From assembly GCA_019614645.1 (NCBI GenBank), contig JABWDB010000048.1, forward strand, positions 1,619,501 through 1,683,500: DNA of 64,000 nt, written 5' to 3'. Made by a program: the position numbers and the translations under genes. A model generated the notes under the pieces. The model saw only the letters and a list, made by a program, of their open reading frames with translations, was not told where the DNA came from and searched no databases. Position 1 is the first letter of the stretch, and the number at the start of each line of letters is the position of its first letter. Positions 23,343 to 35,756 of this stretch are shown here, in pieces. The stretch is from Stratiolaelaps scimitus. Lineage: Eukaryota > Arthropoda > Arachnida > Mesostigmata > Laelapidae.

Positions 23343-23913
23343 GCAAAAGTAAATGCAATGGTAATAGTGCCTTGTGTTCCGGAGAATGGCTGGGGGATGG
23401 ATACATCGGTGCTTTTCGTGGACTCAGCAATGGGCCACACTCTCAGGTAAGAACCATTTGTGTGAAGTCTGGGGTAAGTCCGTATTCATTCTGCAGTGTG
23501 TTCCCTGTTAATAGAATGTGTTAAAAAAAAACTGTTAATAGTACCTAGGTGGGTATCTCGATTCTAATGAAATTCACTAACATACGTAGTTTCGTAAGCG
23601 TCGAAACCCTCGAGTGCAACCATTCCCTGTTAGAGTCCTTGCATGAGCGGATGGGGCATACTGATTTTGAATGAATCTATAACATCATACGTACTTCATA
23701 ATTCACACGGGTAGATACAGAAATCTATTTCTCGAGTCGCCACCGTCGTCCATAATGGTTGAGGTACCCGGGACAACGAACGGTGTTGTTTCCGCTCTCT
23801 GAACGTTCAACGATAAATAAGTTTTTGAAGACGAAACGTTCAATCGCCTTGGACGTTTTTTTGCACCTCCTGTTGAGATTACAAGCCTTTTACAAAGCTG
23901 TCAGCGCGGAAGG
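23343..23913. other. no gene confirmed; strong donor-like site at 23447
   Basis: CAG/GTAAGA at 23444-23452 is a near-consensus 5' splice site. The 105 bases before it (23342-23446) are open in two frames, one of them reading CNGNSALCSGEWLGDGYIG. A frame this short is expected by chance, so it is not annotated as an exon. Confidence 0.3.
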
Positions 23914-24113
23914 GGTGGTTTGGACGATGGGTGGCTGAGTGATAGCTGAAGCTGTAACAAAAAGGCGGAGGCCGCAGGTTTAGGTTCCCCGTGACAAATA
24001 ACTTAGAGAGCTTCTTAAGTATTGCAAAAAATAGAACTACCTGCCGTGTGACATAAAAGAGAGCTTAAGCATTGTAAAATTGCAGCTCCTTCAATAAACC
24101 ATTAAACCTTTAC
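23914..24113 (+). repeat. two SINE-A copies in tandem
   Basis: The first unit (about 23914-24037) has the A-box region tgggtggctgag, a diverged B box (caggtttaggttccc) and a degenerate 3' part (gagagcttcttaagtattgcaaa...). It runs directly into a second, better preserved 3' half (24043-24113: tgtgacataaaagagagcttaagcattgtaaaattgc, then gctccttcaataaacc and a ctttacc tail). This looks like insertion of a young copy into the end of an old one, or a dimer. Confidence 0.7.
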
Positions 24114-24315
24114 CGCCGTTCCGTATCGTATTGTTTAACGCACGATGAAATACAGTGAATTAGTTCAATCGCTGGTGTCAGCGATCGCAAACAGTTGGTG
24201 GCACAGTCTTGGTTATGTACTTACACAATGGTTACTAGTAGTGCCGATAGAGGGTGTAATGTGTTTAGTGGCGCCCGTGCGCTTGAAGAAAATTTCCTTC
24301 TCTATAATAATAGTT

Positions 24316-24410
24316 GTTTTTCGAGCTGACCCTCAGCTGTTCCCCTATCTGACAGCCTTAGCTCTTAACCTTTTAGGTATTACAATGAGAATCTTCCTTT
24401 TCTGTAAAAA
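24316..24410 (+). repeat. dispersed repeat C, copy 1
   Basis: Block series tttttcgagctgaccctcagc, gttcccc, tgacagcctta, cttaacctttaggtatt, acaatgagaat. The same order recurs at 38574 and 63478. Type unknown. Confidence 0.6.
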
Positions 24411-24784
24411 AAAAGCAAGTTATCAGTTTCAGCACTGCCTTTATGAGTTGATCGCAGCTTCGTGTGCATAATGTCACACTGTGGATGATAATTATAATAT
24501 TATATAATCGCACCCTGATGTCATATTACCGATAGTTGGCCTGATAGTAGAAGCTCGTTGGGACAAAGCACCCATGCAACGCTTATAAGGTCAAACAGCG
24601 TCCGTTCTTATTGGCTTATCATTTATTATATTGTATCTGTCTCTTGCTTATGCCGCCTCTTCTGCAGACATCCGTCGCGCACTGTAGCTGTGCTCGACTA
24701 TCGCGGTTTAATCAATTTAGAGTTTTCTCTATCGGTAGCTGTTTCCTATGGGTAGTTCCACCATAACTATTGCGTTTCCAGGCT

Positions 24785-24835
24785 ATGGCAGCGGCGGCGG
24801 CAGTGATGGTGGCGGCGGCGGCGGCGGCGGCGGCT
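24785..24835. repeat. (GGC)n triplet repeat
   Basis: Runs of ggcggcggc with a few gat/agt interruptions. It would encode poly-Gly or poly-Ala, but no supported gene overlaps. Confidence 0.85.
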
Positions 24836-26293
24836 TGTTCACGCTAAATATAGGTAGCTCGCTGAGTTATAACGCTTGATGGTGCATTCAGGAAAAGTCC
24901 CGTTCATTCTCGCCCACCTGTTCATATGCCTGGCTTGTCTGAGCACTCTGAGGTAGCGCACGCCACACATGCGGACGTAGTCGAGACGCCCCCGTCCCGA
25001 GGTAGTTGAGTTAAGTTGCGTTCGTTCATAGCTCATATTCGTCTCATTACGCCGTGTTCGTTCTGCAACAGCCCCACGGCCGCGTGCGCCGGCGGTTCCT
25101 CCTCAGCCCGTACCCCCGCGCCCCCCGCGCCCCCCATTCTGGCGCTAATGGTCCTCGTGGCTCGTCCCACTCGTCCGCCTCCTGATCCGGAGCTGCGCTC
25201 GGCCGGCCGAGCAAAGCGGTGTACGCGCGCCGCCTGCGCCAAGCAACGAAACTACGGAAGGTACCCGGTACACGGGGCAGACTCAGTCCAATGTCCCACA
25301 GACCCATGCGCTTGTATCGCAGGATGCTTGCTGAGCTGTGTCGCTCAGTCCTCGGCGTCCTAGCCTCAGCGCTCCATGTACCCGTTTCCTTGCGAGGTCT
25401 CGCGGCCGCGGTCTACCCCGGACTTCGTCCCCGATCGCCGACAGTAACACATGGCAGTATATGGCCGTCTCGCTACCGTGCGCCTTCCCGAGCCCGCTCC
25501 GGCGTTCCCTCTCGCGTTAGCTAGCCAGCTTCGGCTCGAAGTTCCTCATCGCTGACATCGAGGATGAAGGAAGGGACTCTCCTCAATTATTTTTAAGCTT
25601 CACTTTCATCGCTCGCCGGCACCGAGCCACCGCTTGGTACCGAGCTGCGCTCTGCAAACGTGTCAGCGCTGTGGGCAGGTCCCGTGTGTCCCGTGCGATG
25701 CAACCGCCGGCCTGGCTATTGAAGCCGGTTGTTGAAGTCTTGTTGTTTTTGCGAATCAGACGAGTCGCGCGGTCGGCAAGGTGCTAACTAACATTTGCAG
25801 AGAAGGTGACGTTGGGATGTTACAAGCGAGCGAAGTGACGAGGGCCCTTTTGGCTGTCCCAGCCCAGCCGACGAACCATTCACTGCCGAGGTAGTGGTGG
25901 TGGTGGTTGACTGACGAGACCATTTTCAAGCCCGCGTGTCGTCCCAGCCCGCGAAATCACTTACAGCTTACACCTTGAACGCAAAGGGACCCGTTAAGAG
26001 GTAGCCAGTGGTACAGCCGTACCTCGGCATCAAGCAGCGGACTGAAGAGCTGTGTCCAATGTATGCAACTGGCCTGTTATGCTCGCTACCAACGGTGCTC
26101 TTGGTCGTTAATGATGAATGGATGAACAGCGTAATGAACAGCGTAGATGAGAGTTTGTTTCAACACTGAGGCTGGCGAATAGCCGAGGTCTGCCAAAAAC
26201 AGCTCTTGACAACGCTCTACCTCTCGGTCGCATATCGTGTCTACGTACAAGCTGACCCAAAGTTGCTGGTGTGCTAAGAATGTTTATCTCTGC

Positions 26294-26452
26294 TGAGTCT
26301 TATATCTGAAGCGTAATACTGAGTCATTTTATCCGAAGACTGAAGTCATATACCTAGCCTTGTATCTGAAGTCATATACCTGTCCTTGTATCTGAAGTCT
26401 TATACTGAGTCTTATATCTGAAGTCTTATACTGAGTCCTATATCTGAAGTAG
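26294..26452. repeat. 26-bp minisatellite, degenerate
   Basis: About six units based on gagtcttatatctgaagtct plus tatact, each 24-30 bases long. The best are at about 26406-26431 and 26432-26451. Variants with tgaagtcatatacct and gccttgtatc occupy the middle. Confidence 0.75.
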
Positions 26453-27117
26453 TTGATTTACCTTGTGTTATATGTGCTTTCGCTGGCTATTTATCCCGCA
26501 AATTCGGGTGGGCATAACTTTACCCAAAGGTTTTTTTTCACCACACTTTAGATCAACCAGATTCAGCTGTGCTGGTATACGTGAATTACTTTGCTTGCCT
26601 CATTATATTTCGTAATCACATCATTTAGGCAATTGCAGTTTGATGTATAACTCAGCAGGGAACCAGACCAACTTCACCCGCATCCTCCTCGAGCTAAATC
26701 TTTTCGTTATTCGATTTCAACACACTCAAATCTCAATCTACTACAACCCGAGCAATACGTGGACTTAGTCGCGTATCCGATGCATCCGCCATCGAAATTT
26801 GATCGGATAGAGGATCTTCTATACTCTATACCTTGACACTGTGGATAAGTACGTCCTATTCTCAATACGTTGGCTGGCGTGATGCTCTCATGCAGGATTC
26901 GGATCAGCCCGACGTCGATGAAAGAAGATCAGATACGAGTTCGGGGGGTTCATCTAGCGACTTTCAAGGGGATTTTTTCGTTTACTACCTCTTTCGAAGA
27001 CCTCTTGAAGTCTCGAATCCGAGTACACGTTGGGGAGGGAGTAGGGAGGCAGGGGGTTCCATATCTTTCTATTTCCCTCCGTGCCCAACTCTCGCGTAGA
27101 CGCGACTCAGCATTTTC

Positions 27118-27145
27118 GAGCAGCCGCCGCCGCCGCCGCCGCCAC
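27118..27145. repeat. (CCG)n triplet repeat
   Basis: cagccgccgccgccgcc run within a GC-rich block; a (CTG)6 run follows at about 27207-27224. Confidence 0.85.
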
Positions 27146-28511
27146 CGTTGCCTACTTTCCTGTTGGGCTGTCGGCGTTACCCTCATCTGCAAGCTGGCTG
27201 ACTGGTGCTGCTGCTGCTGCTGCGACAACTCGCCGGGACTCGTCCTCCCATTCACATTGTGCCGAGCCTCACTCAGAGGCCCGTGTAGATCTACACGCGA
27301 CGCGGATATCGCTTCCTCACAAGCAGCGCTCGTTCCCCATCTCGGCTCTTTGGCTGGGCCTCCTCAACGACAATAGGGCACATCCATTGCCCCCCCCGCC
27401 GCCATCAGGACACCTACTCGATCCAACGAGCTTCCTCCACCGCTGTCGCCCGCAACAGCCCCACATCGTGGTGCAGCCGATGGACGGCCGAAAGTGCTGG
27501 CTGATGCTTTAGTGCTGGCGGTGGCCGGCCAGCCAGCCAGAGGCAATATTTTGACAAAATGAACAATTTTTCAACACGTGAGCTCGCCGCCGAAGCTCGG
27601 CTGAGTGTGCGCGGGGGGCGCCTGTCGGCGAGTGCCGGTGCCATTGTGGTCGGCCAGGCAAGACCCCCCCCTCGAGGGGTCGTATGTGTATGCTATTTGT
27701 ATGGCCAAACGGGAATCGCAATAGCTCGCGGGTTGTCTCCCACACAGACAATCCAGCAAGCAAGCAAGCAAGCGAACGGTGGTGGCCGTGTCTCGCTGAG
27801 TCTGTGGCCTGTTCACGCCGTTTGTGCGAACGACGACGACGAACTGCGCCAGTTCGCCATTGTACGCCAGCGTGCTTGATGATGGCCGGCTCTTGTTGTC
27901 ACTGAGCTGCCGTGTGTGGAGCCCTGATGTCTGGGAGACATCAGCCGAGAGGGGGCAATGCATTTAGGAATGGAGAAAGGAATAAACGGGAAGTTTAAGC
28001 GACCAAACGAAGGATCTCGCTATGGGGCACCCGGGGTAGCCCTGGGGGCTTGCAATCCCCTACCGGTGCAGTGAATACCGTTAACGCAGCGAAGCTTCAT
28101 CCATGTGCTTCACGCCGGCGGGGCGGGGAGGAGGTCGCATCCACTTCAACTGCTTCAATCGCGTTTTCTCTCTCATCGCCTTGATGCGTTCACCAGCAGC
28201 AGATGTATGGGCAAAAAGTTTGTCGGATCGAACACCGACTGAGTGAGATTGTTCCCTCTTCTGTGGGTAGAACAGAACAACTTCCTGTAAACAAATCAGT
28301 TGGATTGGCAGCACACTGAAGGATCGGTCCACATCTCGGGACGGCGGAGGGGGGTAGCTAGTCGGAGAATCGGCAGATGGCTCAAGCACCGCTTCTTCCT
28401 ATCAATTCGTTGTGGCGTCCAATCGATCAGAGGGGTGAAGGTTTTCGGTAGTATTCGACTCAGCAAGCGAAACTCAATTAATTGCTGTTATATATACACA
28501 CACAAATAAAC

Positions 28512-28514
<3 letters not shown>

Positions 28515-28562
<48 letters not shown>

Positions 28563-28563
28563 T
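28515..28563. repeat. TA microsatellite
   Basis: About 49 bases of TA with one ca interruption near the end. Confidence 0.9.
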
Positions 28564-29300
28564 TTCTGTAAACGTGGATAGACCTCAATCATTGATTTGC
28601 AACGAACGAATACCGAACGACTATTCTGGAGTCAGCGTGGGGCTTATTAACATCTTATCCTTTATTATATCTAATAAGAAAGCTTATTAGAATACCTATT
28701 GCGATCTCCGTGTATCTCGAGTGTATCACTCGAACTATCACGCATTTTCGGTAGTGATCAAAATTTGTTCTAAATTGTTCAACTATTTTATGCAAAATGA
28801 AAACAACAGCAAGCACAATGTGAACATATTTTCCGGTGATAGTTTAAATAGCGCCGCATCTTTAGAAAACATTTCGACTTAGAAGAGGAAAATTAATTCG
28901 AACGCATATGACAAAGCTGCTAGAGGGTATCGACTTCAGTGAGGACGTCCACTGAGATCTTCTATCCAATTACCACTCGTAGCTTTCTAATATCTTCAGT
29001 TGATCTGCTTGCTATCGTCGCAACGCGCCGGTCAAATGAAGAAAGCCGAATGGACACGCTAACTCTCCCTCAACATCGGCATCGTTGAACCCCGGCCACA
29101 GTGTGCCAGCCACTGGTGCTGTTGTTGTCACCGAAGGCAGATGCACTTAAGAGCCTTATTGGGCCTGTAACGTGGCGGCTGGCCTGCTAGGACCGCTCCT
29201 CGTCGTCGAACGATCGAGATCGGTGACTGCTGGAGTGGGATAGGCCTACCGCAATCGAGCGGACAGACACACAGTCGACGACAGCAGCCAGAGGCGATAC

Positions 29301-29302
<2 letters not shown>

Positions 29303-29333
<31 letters not shown>
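29303..29333. repeat. TA microsatellite
   Basis: Uninterrupted AT/TA run of about 31 bases. Confidence 0.9.
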
Positions 29334-29335
<2 letters not shown>

Positions 29336-30338
29336 AACGACATGGGATGTTGAAGAAGCCTACAAGAGATTGTCGGTTGGCCAGTGGAGCCTGCTTGTCG
29401 AGGGCATCCGTGGAGAAATACTGGCACGTCGTCGTCATCCTGTAGTCCTGCTGAGGGGTGCTGGAGCATCCTGACAGGTGTTTTGGTGCCGTCGATCGCC
29501 GCTAGTGCTTTCACATCAAGAGGGAAATCGAGCGCCCTTTTAGCCCTCGACACAAAACGGTGCAAACACAGCAAACAGTGGGGACGAGGCAGAAATCCCT
29601 GGAAATTGATCCCAAATGTAATATACGTGTACGGCTGGTGCCGACCACATCGAAGGAAAACTTATGAGATCTTTGTAGTATGACAGTGCTCTTTAGGGGT
29701 ATCTCTGGTAGAACAGTTTTAATATTTTTTTAATCCTTTACTAATTTTTATATATCATTCGGTCGTACAATATCCTGCGTTCGGGATCCAGGAGTGTTGT
29801 CTGAGTGAGGCACAACCGGATTCAATACAGTACATTATAGGCAACTCCTAGTCTGCTGTAGTTCTTCTCTGCCTCGTGGCTGATCTGGGGATGCAGAGAA
29901 CGCCAGCGGGCCACGTTGGTTTATTACGATGTGGTCTCAAATACTAACGAGGTACCTGCTTGCCAAGTTTATCTCATTGAGAGGTAGTTGTGACGATAGA
30001 TATGTCAACATGTCTTCTCAACTCAAGCCTCGGAAGGATCCGTAACAAATTTAAAGAGGGTGCCCCCAACCCTCACATAGGCACAGGTACCTCACAAATG
30101 AGCTTGAGTTACACGGCTCTTCGAGATCGCCATTGTTGACCTCGAGCGAAGAACTTGGGGTTCTCTAAACTCCACTTCACATCGTGTCTATCACCCAATA
30201 TAAGTTTACTTATAGGTTTTAAGTTTGCTTAAAAACGACCGTTGATATGACTCTCCGGATTTTTCATTTCTGCCCTCGCGCACAACAAGGATTAATTGTA
30301 ATTGTAAATGTTCATAATTGTTATCTCTCCACTACTGT

Positions 30339-30487
30339 CAGCGCTTAGGTGGCTTGGACGGCTAAGTCTCTGGCTATCGGAAGCCAGAGGGTGCAGGTTC
30401 GAGCCCCGCTGTGTGACATATAAGAGAGCTTAAGCATTGTAACAATTGCAGCTCCTTCAATAAACCATTAAACCTTTACCTTTACTA
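30339..30487 (+). repeat. SINE-A copy, best preserved
   Basis: Full element in sense orientation: A-box-like ggtggcttggacgg (30348 on), hairpin ctctggct/aagccagag, B box ggttcgagcccc (30396-30407), tgtgacata, gagagcttaagcattgtaa, gcagctccttcaataaacc, and tail attaaacctttaccttta. The 5' half looks tRNA-derived but is not a working tRNA gene: the anticodon loop has eight bases and there is no proper acceptor stem. This copy is the reference for the family in this window. Confidence 0.85.
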
Positions 30488-33400
30488 ACGACGATCGACT
30501 CCATACGGATACATGGACATCTGAAACCCCATTGAAATTGTGTTTTCGGGAGAGCATACTATTTCGTGAATTTACTCATTATTCCAGTGCATGTTACATA
30601 TGCGGACGGTGATATGAGCAGCGCCTGGATCGAATCTAAGCTTAAATTAACATTGAACATTAACATGGTAACATCTCAGAAATACCTTCGATAGCGTCTC
30701 GTAAACATCATAGAGAACATCTACGTTTAGTGACTTGAGCCAGCAGAATATACCCCTATTCCTCCCATATGTTTATCATCAGCACGAACGTGCTTAATAA
30801 ATTCGGAAAAAGTGCGCTGTACGAGTTTGACAAATGGCGGCTATGCGCTCGCAATGTTTAAGCTATAATCTCCATAAATAAGTGGCCATGCGAAAACGCC
30901 GAGAGTCACGCCACCCATCTGGTTGTGGCAGACACCGAGCGAGCCGTTACCGGGAACAAGCTGCTCCCGAACCACTTCTGATGATTCGAATTGTCGAGGC
31001 TTGCCGACAATCTGAGTCTCTCCGAGGCCCCGTCTCGCTGTCAGAGGAGAGAAAGGTCATGAATGAAACAACGGAGAATTAAAACTATACCTCAATGGGG
31101 CAATGTCGAAGAAGAACGATCTTCGGTTGGGTCCCGGGGTTTCTGAGACCAATAGGACAGCGAGTATCGTATGGACCTAATGATGATTTTTTAGTGGTAA
31201 ACGAAGATCGCCATTTTATACCGTGTTGATGTGAGTGGAACTTCAACGGCAGAGAAACACAGTTGAAGTGGCCAAATAAGCCTTACACATTAAGATTTTT
31301 CTCGTCCTCGCAGAGTATGACTGTTAGCCGTGGCCGTTTGTTAGAGTTGCCAGGCATACTGCCGATTATCTAGAATAAATGGTCACAGATGTCAAAACTA
31401 GCTTTTTTGATGGATTTACATCAAACTCAATAGGCCTATATGTGAGAATTGATTTACGGCCCACTGGAACCACTGGTGTGAGACTTACGGCGTGGACGGC
31501 TGTATAAAGCCTACACTTGTCAGAGTTTCCTGTCCCTTAGCAGCAAACGCCCCATAGACAATAAATGATGTCACACAAAGTATGATCCGCAAACATCCGA
31601 GCGTTCCAAGACAGAATAGTCATTGTATAATAGTATTACCGATTTGTGACACTCGAGTAAAGTGACTACGCTGAATCGTCTGTGAACGGCTCTATCATAT
31701 GAACATTCTAATTTTCGCGGTCCCCTCCCACTACCAATGGCATGCATACTTTTTAACTTTTACTATTGCTATCTTTGTTATTGTTAAGTTTAGCAATTTA
31801 GCATAGACGATTCATCACGGGCTATAACTAGAGCACTTTCGCAGAGCACTTGATCGGTGGCCGCACTCTCTCCCTTCGGTGGACACACAGCGACGTCCTG
31901 TCCGTCCGGGCTACAACACCAGCCGCAGATCAGCCGCCACATGCAGGCTTTCGGCTTGAAGAAGAACCTCTCTCTCTCTCTCTCCCCCCCTTGTAGCAGA
32001 TCCCTATTCGTAGTCCCGGCGTCTGTAGTCGTTGTTGTCGTCGTTGTCCTCTTGTTCACACAAACAGCGTCGGCAATCGTCGACGTTGCTGTCTTGGCAT
32101 GCCAGCCCCTGCTCCCAATTCGCCTCACGCATTACCCATAACATGACACGCTATGGGAATTGAAGGGCTGCCGCAGGGCTAAGATATGAGCTTGAGGTTG
32201 AACGGTGCCAAGGCGGAGGGCTCAGATATTTGGGGCGTTGGGGGGGCGGGCCCCACTACGAGCCCCCACTGCTCGCGGGGTGGATGGCTCGGTCGAGGTG
32301 GCTCCGGATGACATGGAAGCAAACTGTGATTCCCGCGGGAGAGTAGAACACGTCGTACGCTGGTCGTGGTGGTGGTGGTCGTGGTGGTTCCATGCCACCT
32401 ACAAGCGTCCCGCTGCCGTGTGTTGTGCGTGCCGTCATTGGCCTTCGGTGGCTTCTTCGGGTGACGACAGAAGCAGGACCCCCCAGTGTTCGTTCGGTGT
32501 TAATATGCACGGTGGATAGTTGGCACGAGGGTAACCGAAGGCCGAGAAACGTGCCTAGGCGGCTCAGGCGACAACCTCCCTATAGCGACCCCCCCCACGC
32601 CAACCCCTGCCTGAGCACCTCCTGACCATCCTTTGGCTTCTCACTCTAGTCTCCATGCTCGTTGCTTGTCTGCCCTAGCCTTTTCTACCATCGTGGCTAC
32701 TTAGTTTAACCAAGAAATGGGCTTGTTCCATAGGGGGAGATCCGGGGAGATCTTCGCAGAGGCCAGAGACGGATATGCGAGCTCAGCTAATGTCTCTCGT
32801 CGGCTCATCCGATGCTATTCGAGCATAACTTATAGGTAAGTGTAGAGCGGACTCGCCCCGACTTCCTGCTAGCACGTGATCTTCTTCAACCTGCCGTAGC
32901 ATACATGCTTGTATACTACGATACATACATATCATATTCTAAAAAACGCGATGGAGAAGTGAAGACCACGACGTATGAAGGCTTGAAGCCGATCGTCGAT
33001 TATCATTGTGCTCTATATATATGAGTCATCATTCAGTACAAGGCACTGAGTGAAGTAATACTTTTGACAGAGTCCCGGTCAGTGCCCCAACCGTCAAAAT
33101 CGGTTCCGGCTTTAGTCAGTAAGAGTCTGACACTACCAAGCAAATATCTTAGTGTGAGGCCTGGTGTCCATGCAGGATTTACCTTCAACCTCTTAACCAA
33201 AAAAAGTACCTGCCCTGCTAAGAATTCCGTTACGTTGCTTCTCATAATTAGCTGTCAAATCAAGAATAATTCTCCGGACGCTGATAGTTTGGTGTCACTC
33301 GAAACCGATGTGAGTGATTGTTTCATTATTGTCAACATGTTTAAAGCACTGTGTTTTTGGGTGCGAACTATGTCATTTTGTATGTTAAGTGCAACACAGA

Positions 33401-33819
33401 TGGAAGTTCAATTTATTTTCATTATCCTGTGATTAAGGCAAATAATCCAGACTTACGTAACTGTTTTTATTATAATGTGAACATGATGAGGTATAATTAA
33501 TAATGGGAGACTTGAACAGCTTCTTTAATTACTTGCACTTTGTATCTGTAAAGCGCATACTATACGTTTTTTTTCCAATCTATACACGGCACTAAAAACA
33601 GATTTTTGTACATCCATGTCTTTAAGTGAATATCAATATATACGAATCATATACTCGCATTTACAACGAATAAGTGCTTTGTGTAGGTCCTATTGAACTG
33701 AACGAGATTCGACCACATTATCTGCATGAGTATAATATTTATACCATTTCCGAATTGTATTTGGTATAATGGAAAACCAAATTTTGAAATATTAAAACCG
33801 GAAAAGACTTTTTGGAGCC

Positions 33820-33822
<3 letters not shown>

Positions 33823-33853
<31 letters not shown>
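33823..33853. repeat. TA microsatellite
   Basis: About 31 bases of AT/TA. Confidence 0.9.
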
Positions 33854-33856
<3 letters not shown>

Positions 33857-34624
33857 GTCTATTTTCTCCATATCTCTGCTGGTTCCTCTCGCTCTTCATC
33901 CTAAGTGTCGCACCCTAACCCGAACAGAGACAGTACAAATCGGGATTGGGATTTGCCCGCGTCACTGCACTGATTGAGGCGAGAATTACCTGAGCGGACA
34001 GAGCTCCCCACTTATTAGTGTGACATATGGAATGGATGACGCCCCAGTGGCGGCGGCGGCAACGGCGGCGTTGTAACATTGCCGGCTGACGAGACGCCAC
34101 AACGAACGACGCGGTGAATCAGCCTATACGCGAATCCACGAATCGGAGCTGCCGGGACCCGATCACCGGCAGGTCACCAGGACCTTGCCACAGTCAGCGA
34201 CGCAGAGGCCAAGGGGGGTCCAGAGGGTCAGGACACTGACGATCGCGATCGCGCATCCAACTTGCACCAACAGACAACGAGACTTGCGAGTCGTTGTGAT
34301 CCTCGAATGATTCGTATGGGATCCTGCGTGGTTAGCGCGACTGATGGGAGCGGGGTGGCTCGTGCCGTAGGGGGCCAATTAACAAATGACTGCGACAATC
34401 AGGGGGCAGCCGTTAGCCCCCCGGGGGGGGGGCGTAAGCTGCTCTAACAACTAATAATTTCTCGGGATTTCTCGCCAGCCGGCGACCAGCATCCCAGATG
34501 TTACCCATATTACTGCTACAACAACAACTACTAAATATTACGTCAATGCCGATGGTGGTGCTATCGTTCCCGAGGAGATTTGAGCAGTTGCCAGCTCCTG
34601 TGGCCTAAACACGCACACACACAC

Positions 34625-34627
<3 letters not shown>

Positions 34628-34659
<32 letters not shown>
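34628..34659. repeat. TA microsatellite after (CA)n
   Basis: acacacacacac then TA repeats, a compound array. Confidence 0.9.
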
Positions 34660-34660
<1 letters not shown>

Positions 34661-35689
34661 CATTCAGATGGACGGGTGGCCACCGAGCGACCTGACTCAA
34701 GCTTAAACTAACTTATGTGACAGATTGATTGCGTTGCTCACAGAGAACTAGTGCACAAGCACGAACAACGTACATCCGGTGTTAGCGAGAGTGACGACGA
34801 CGGGTCGCTTCGGAAACGATCATACTGTACGAGGTTGTGTGTGTGTGTGTGTATGTGTGTGTATACATGCAAGGAGGCTCTGTTGCGGCACGGTGCTTGC
34901 AGTGGAATTTTAATAACGACATAATTGATTGCTAATATGGAAATATTCGCGCATACCGAAACACAACGACAGTATCGTGACCCCGGGGCCTGGGAGTCCT
35001 CCCCTCTCGTCCGCGCTTCCATTCAGGTTGCATCCAACAGAAGATCAGGAAGATCAGGAAGAAGAAGATGACAATATCTGAGGAGGCGATGTCGCCGTGT
35101 TTTTAGGAGCAGCATCCAGCAGCGGAGCTTTTTGCCTGTACATAGAGAGTTACAATGGATGAGGGGCTCTGATTATAGATTCTTATGGACGAGCAAGGAA
35201 AAACAATTGGATTATGTAAAATACTGATCATATTTATTGCGTGTATCTTTTTATTCACACCAGTTGTGTAATATTATAATATACCTATTTTACAAATAGT
35301 GTGGTAAGTTTATAAATATGTTACAATGTGCTTTCGCGAGTCGCTGTGGCGAGAGTTCGGTTGTTATTGTTGTTATTCTCTACGCTCAATTTCATCAAAT
35401 GGTTCAGTGATCTTATATATATTTATATATATATATAATGTGTGGGCAAGTAACTAAAAATAGCCTCGCCTATCCGACGTAACAGCCTTGGATGGCAAAC
35501 CTGCCAAACACGTGTCCATGCACTTAATGATTTTGGCAGATCCTCTTCTTAGATCACTTTCGTCTTGACAGTTCTATTACTGATTTATCATATAAATATA
35601 TATAATTTTCTTCATTATCAATAGTACTATCAGAACCTTCAAAGCCGAGACGAATATAAGTTATTATTATATTACATAATGAAGTTCCA

Positions 35690-35756
35690 TGCGATTGGAT
35701 TTTTACCGAGGAACCCGCAAGAAGGGTCATGTCCTTGATTGCAGGTTCAAGCCCCA
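35690..35756 (+). repeat. tRNA-like B-box fragment at the LINE junction
   Basis: gattgcaggttcaagcccca resembles the B-box region of SINE-A (gcaggttcgagccccg) and stops exactly where the retrotransposon similarity begins. No A-box half is recognised upstream. Confidence 0.45.

Larger units (their letters stand above)
24114..30338. other. no well-supported gene
   Basis: Contains repeat C, (GGC)n at 24785-24835, a CpG-rich block from 25.0 to 25.6 kb, the 26-bp minisatellite, a second GC-rich block at 27.1-28.1 kb with (CCG)n, (CTG)n and (AAGC)n, and TA arrays at 28515 and 29303. The CpG-rich blocks could be promoters or untranslated exons, but nothing specific marks them. Confidence 0.45.
30488..35756. 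other. no well-supported gene
   Basis: Mixed sequence with TA arrays at 33823, 34628 and 35413, (CT)n near 31970, a GC-rich block at 32.2-32.6 kb and (TG)n at about 34839-34860. A 39-codon frame starting at ATG 32717 ends at a consensus-like donor (32836), which chance alone can produce. Confidence 0.45.

Noticed and set aside
24145..24471. 108-residue hydrophobic plus-strand frame
   Set aside because: The second half is repeat C, and the first half starts only about 30 bases after a SINE-A tail; no membrane-protein family recognised.
28020..28080. tRNA-like string near ggggcacccggggtagccc
   Set aside because: No A and B box pair and no cloverleaf could be drawn.
30386..30415. Functional tRNA gene
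   Set aside because: The B box and hairpin belong to SINE-A; there is no proper acceptor stem and the anticodon loop has the wrong size.
32717..32835. 39-codon frame from ATG ending at a consensus-like donor
   Set aside because: A frame this short is expected by chance, and the GTAAGT motif should occur many times in 64 kb.
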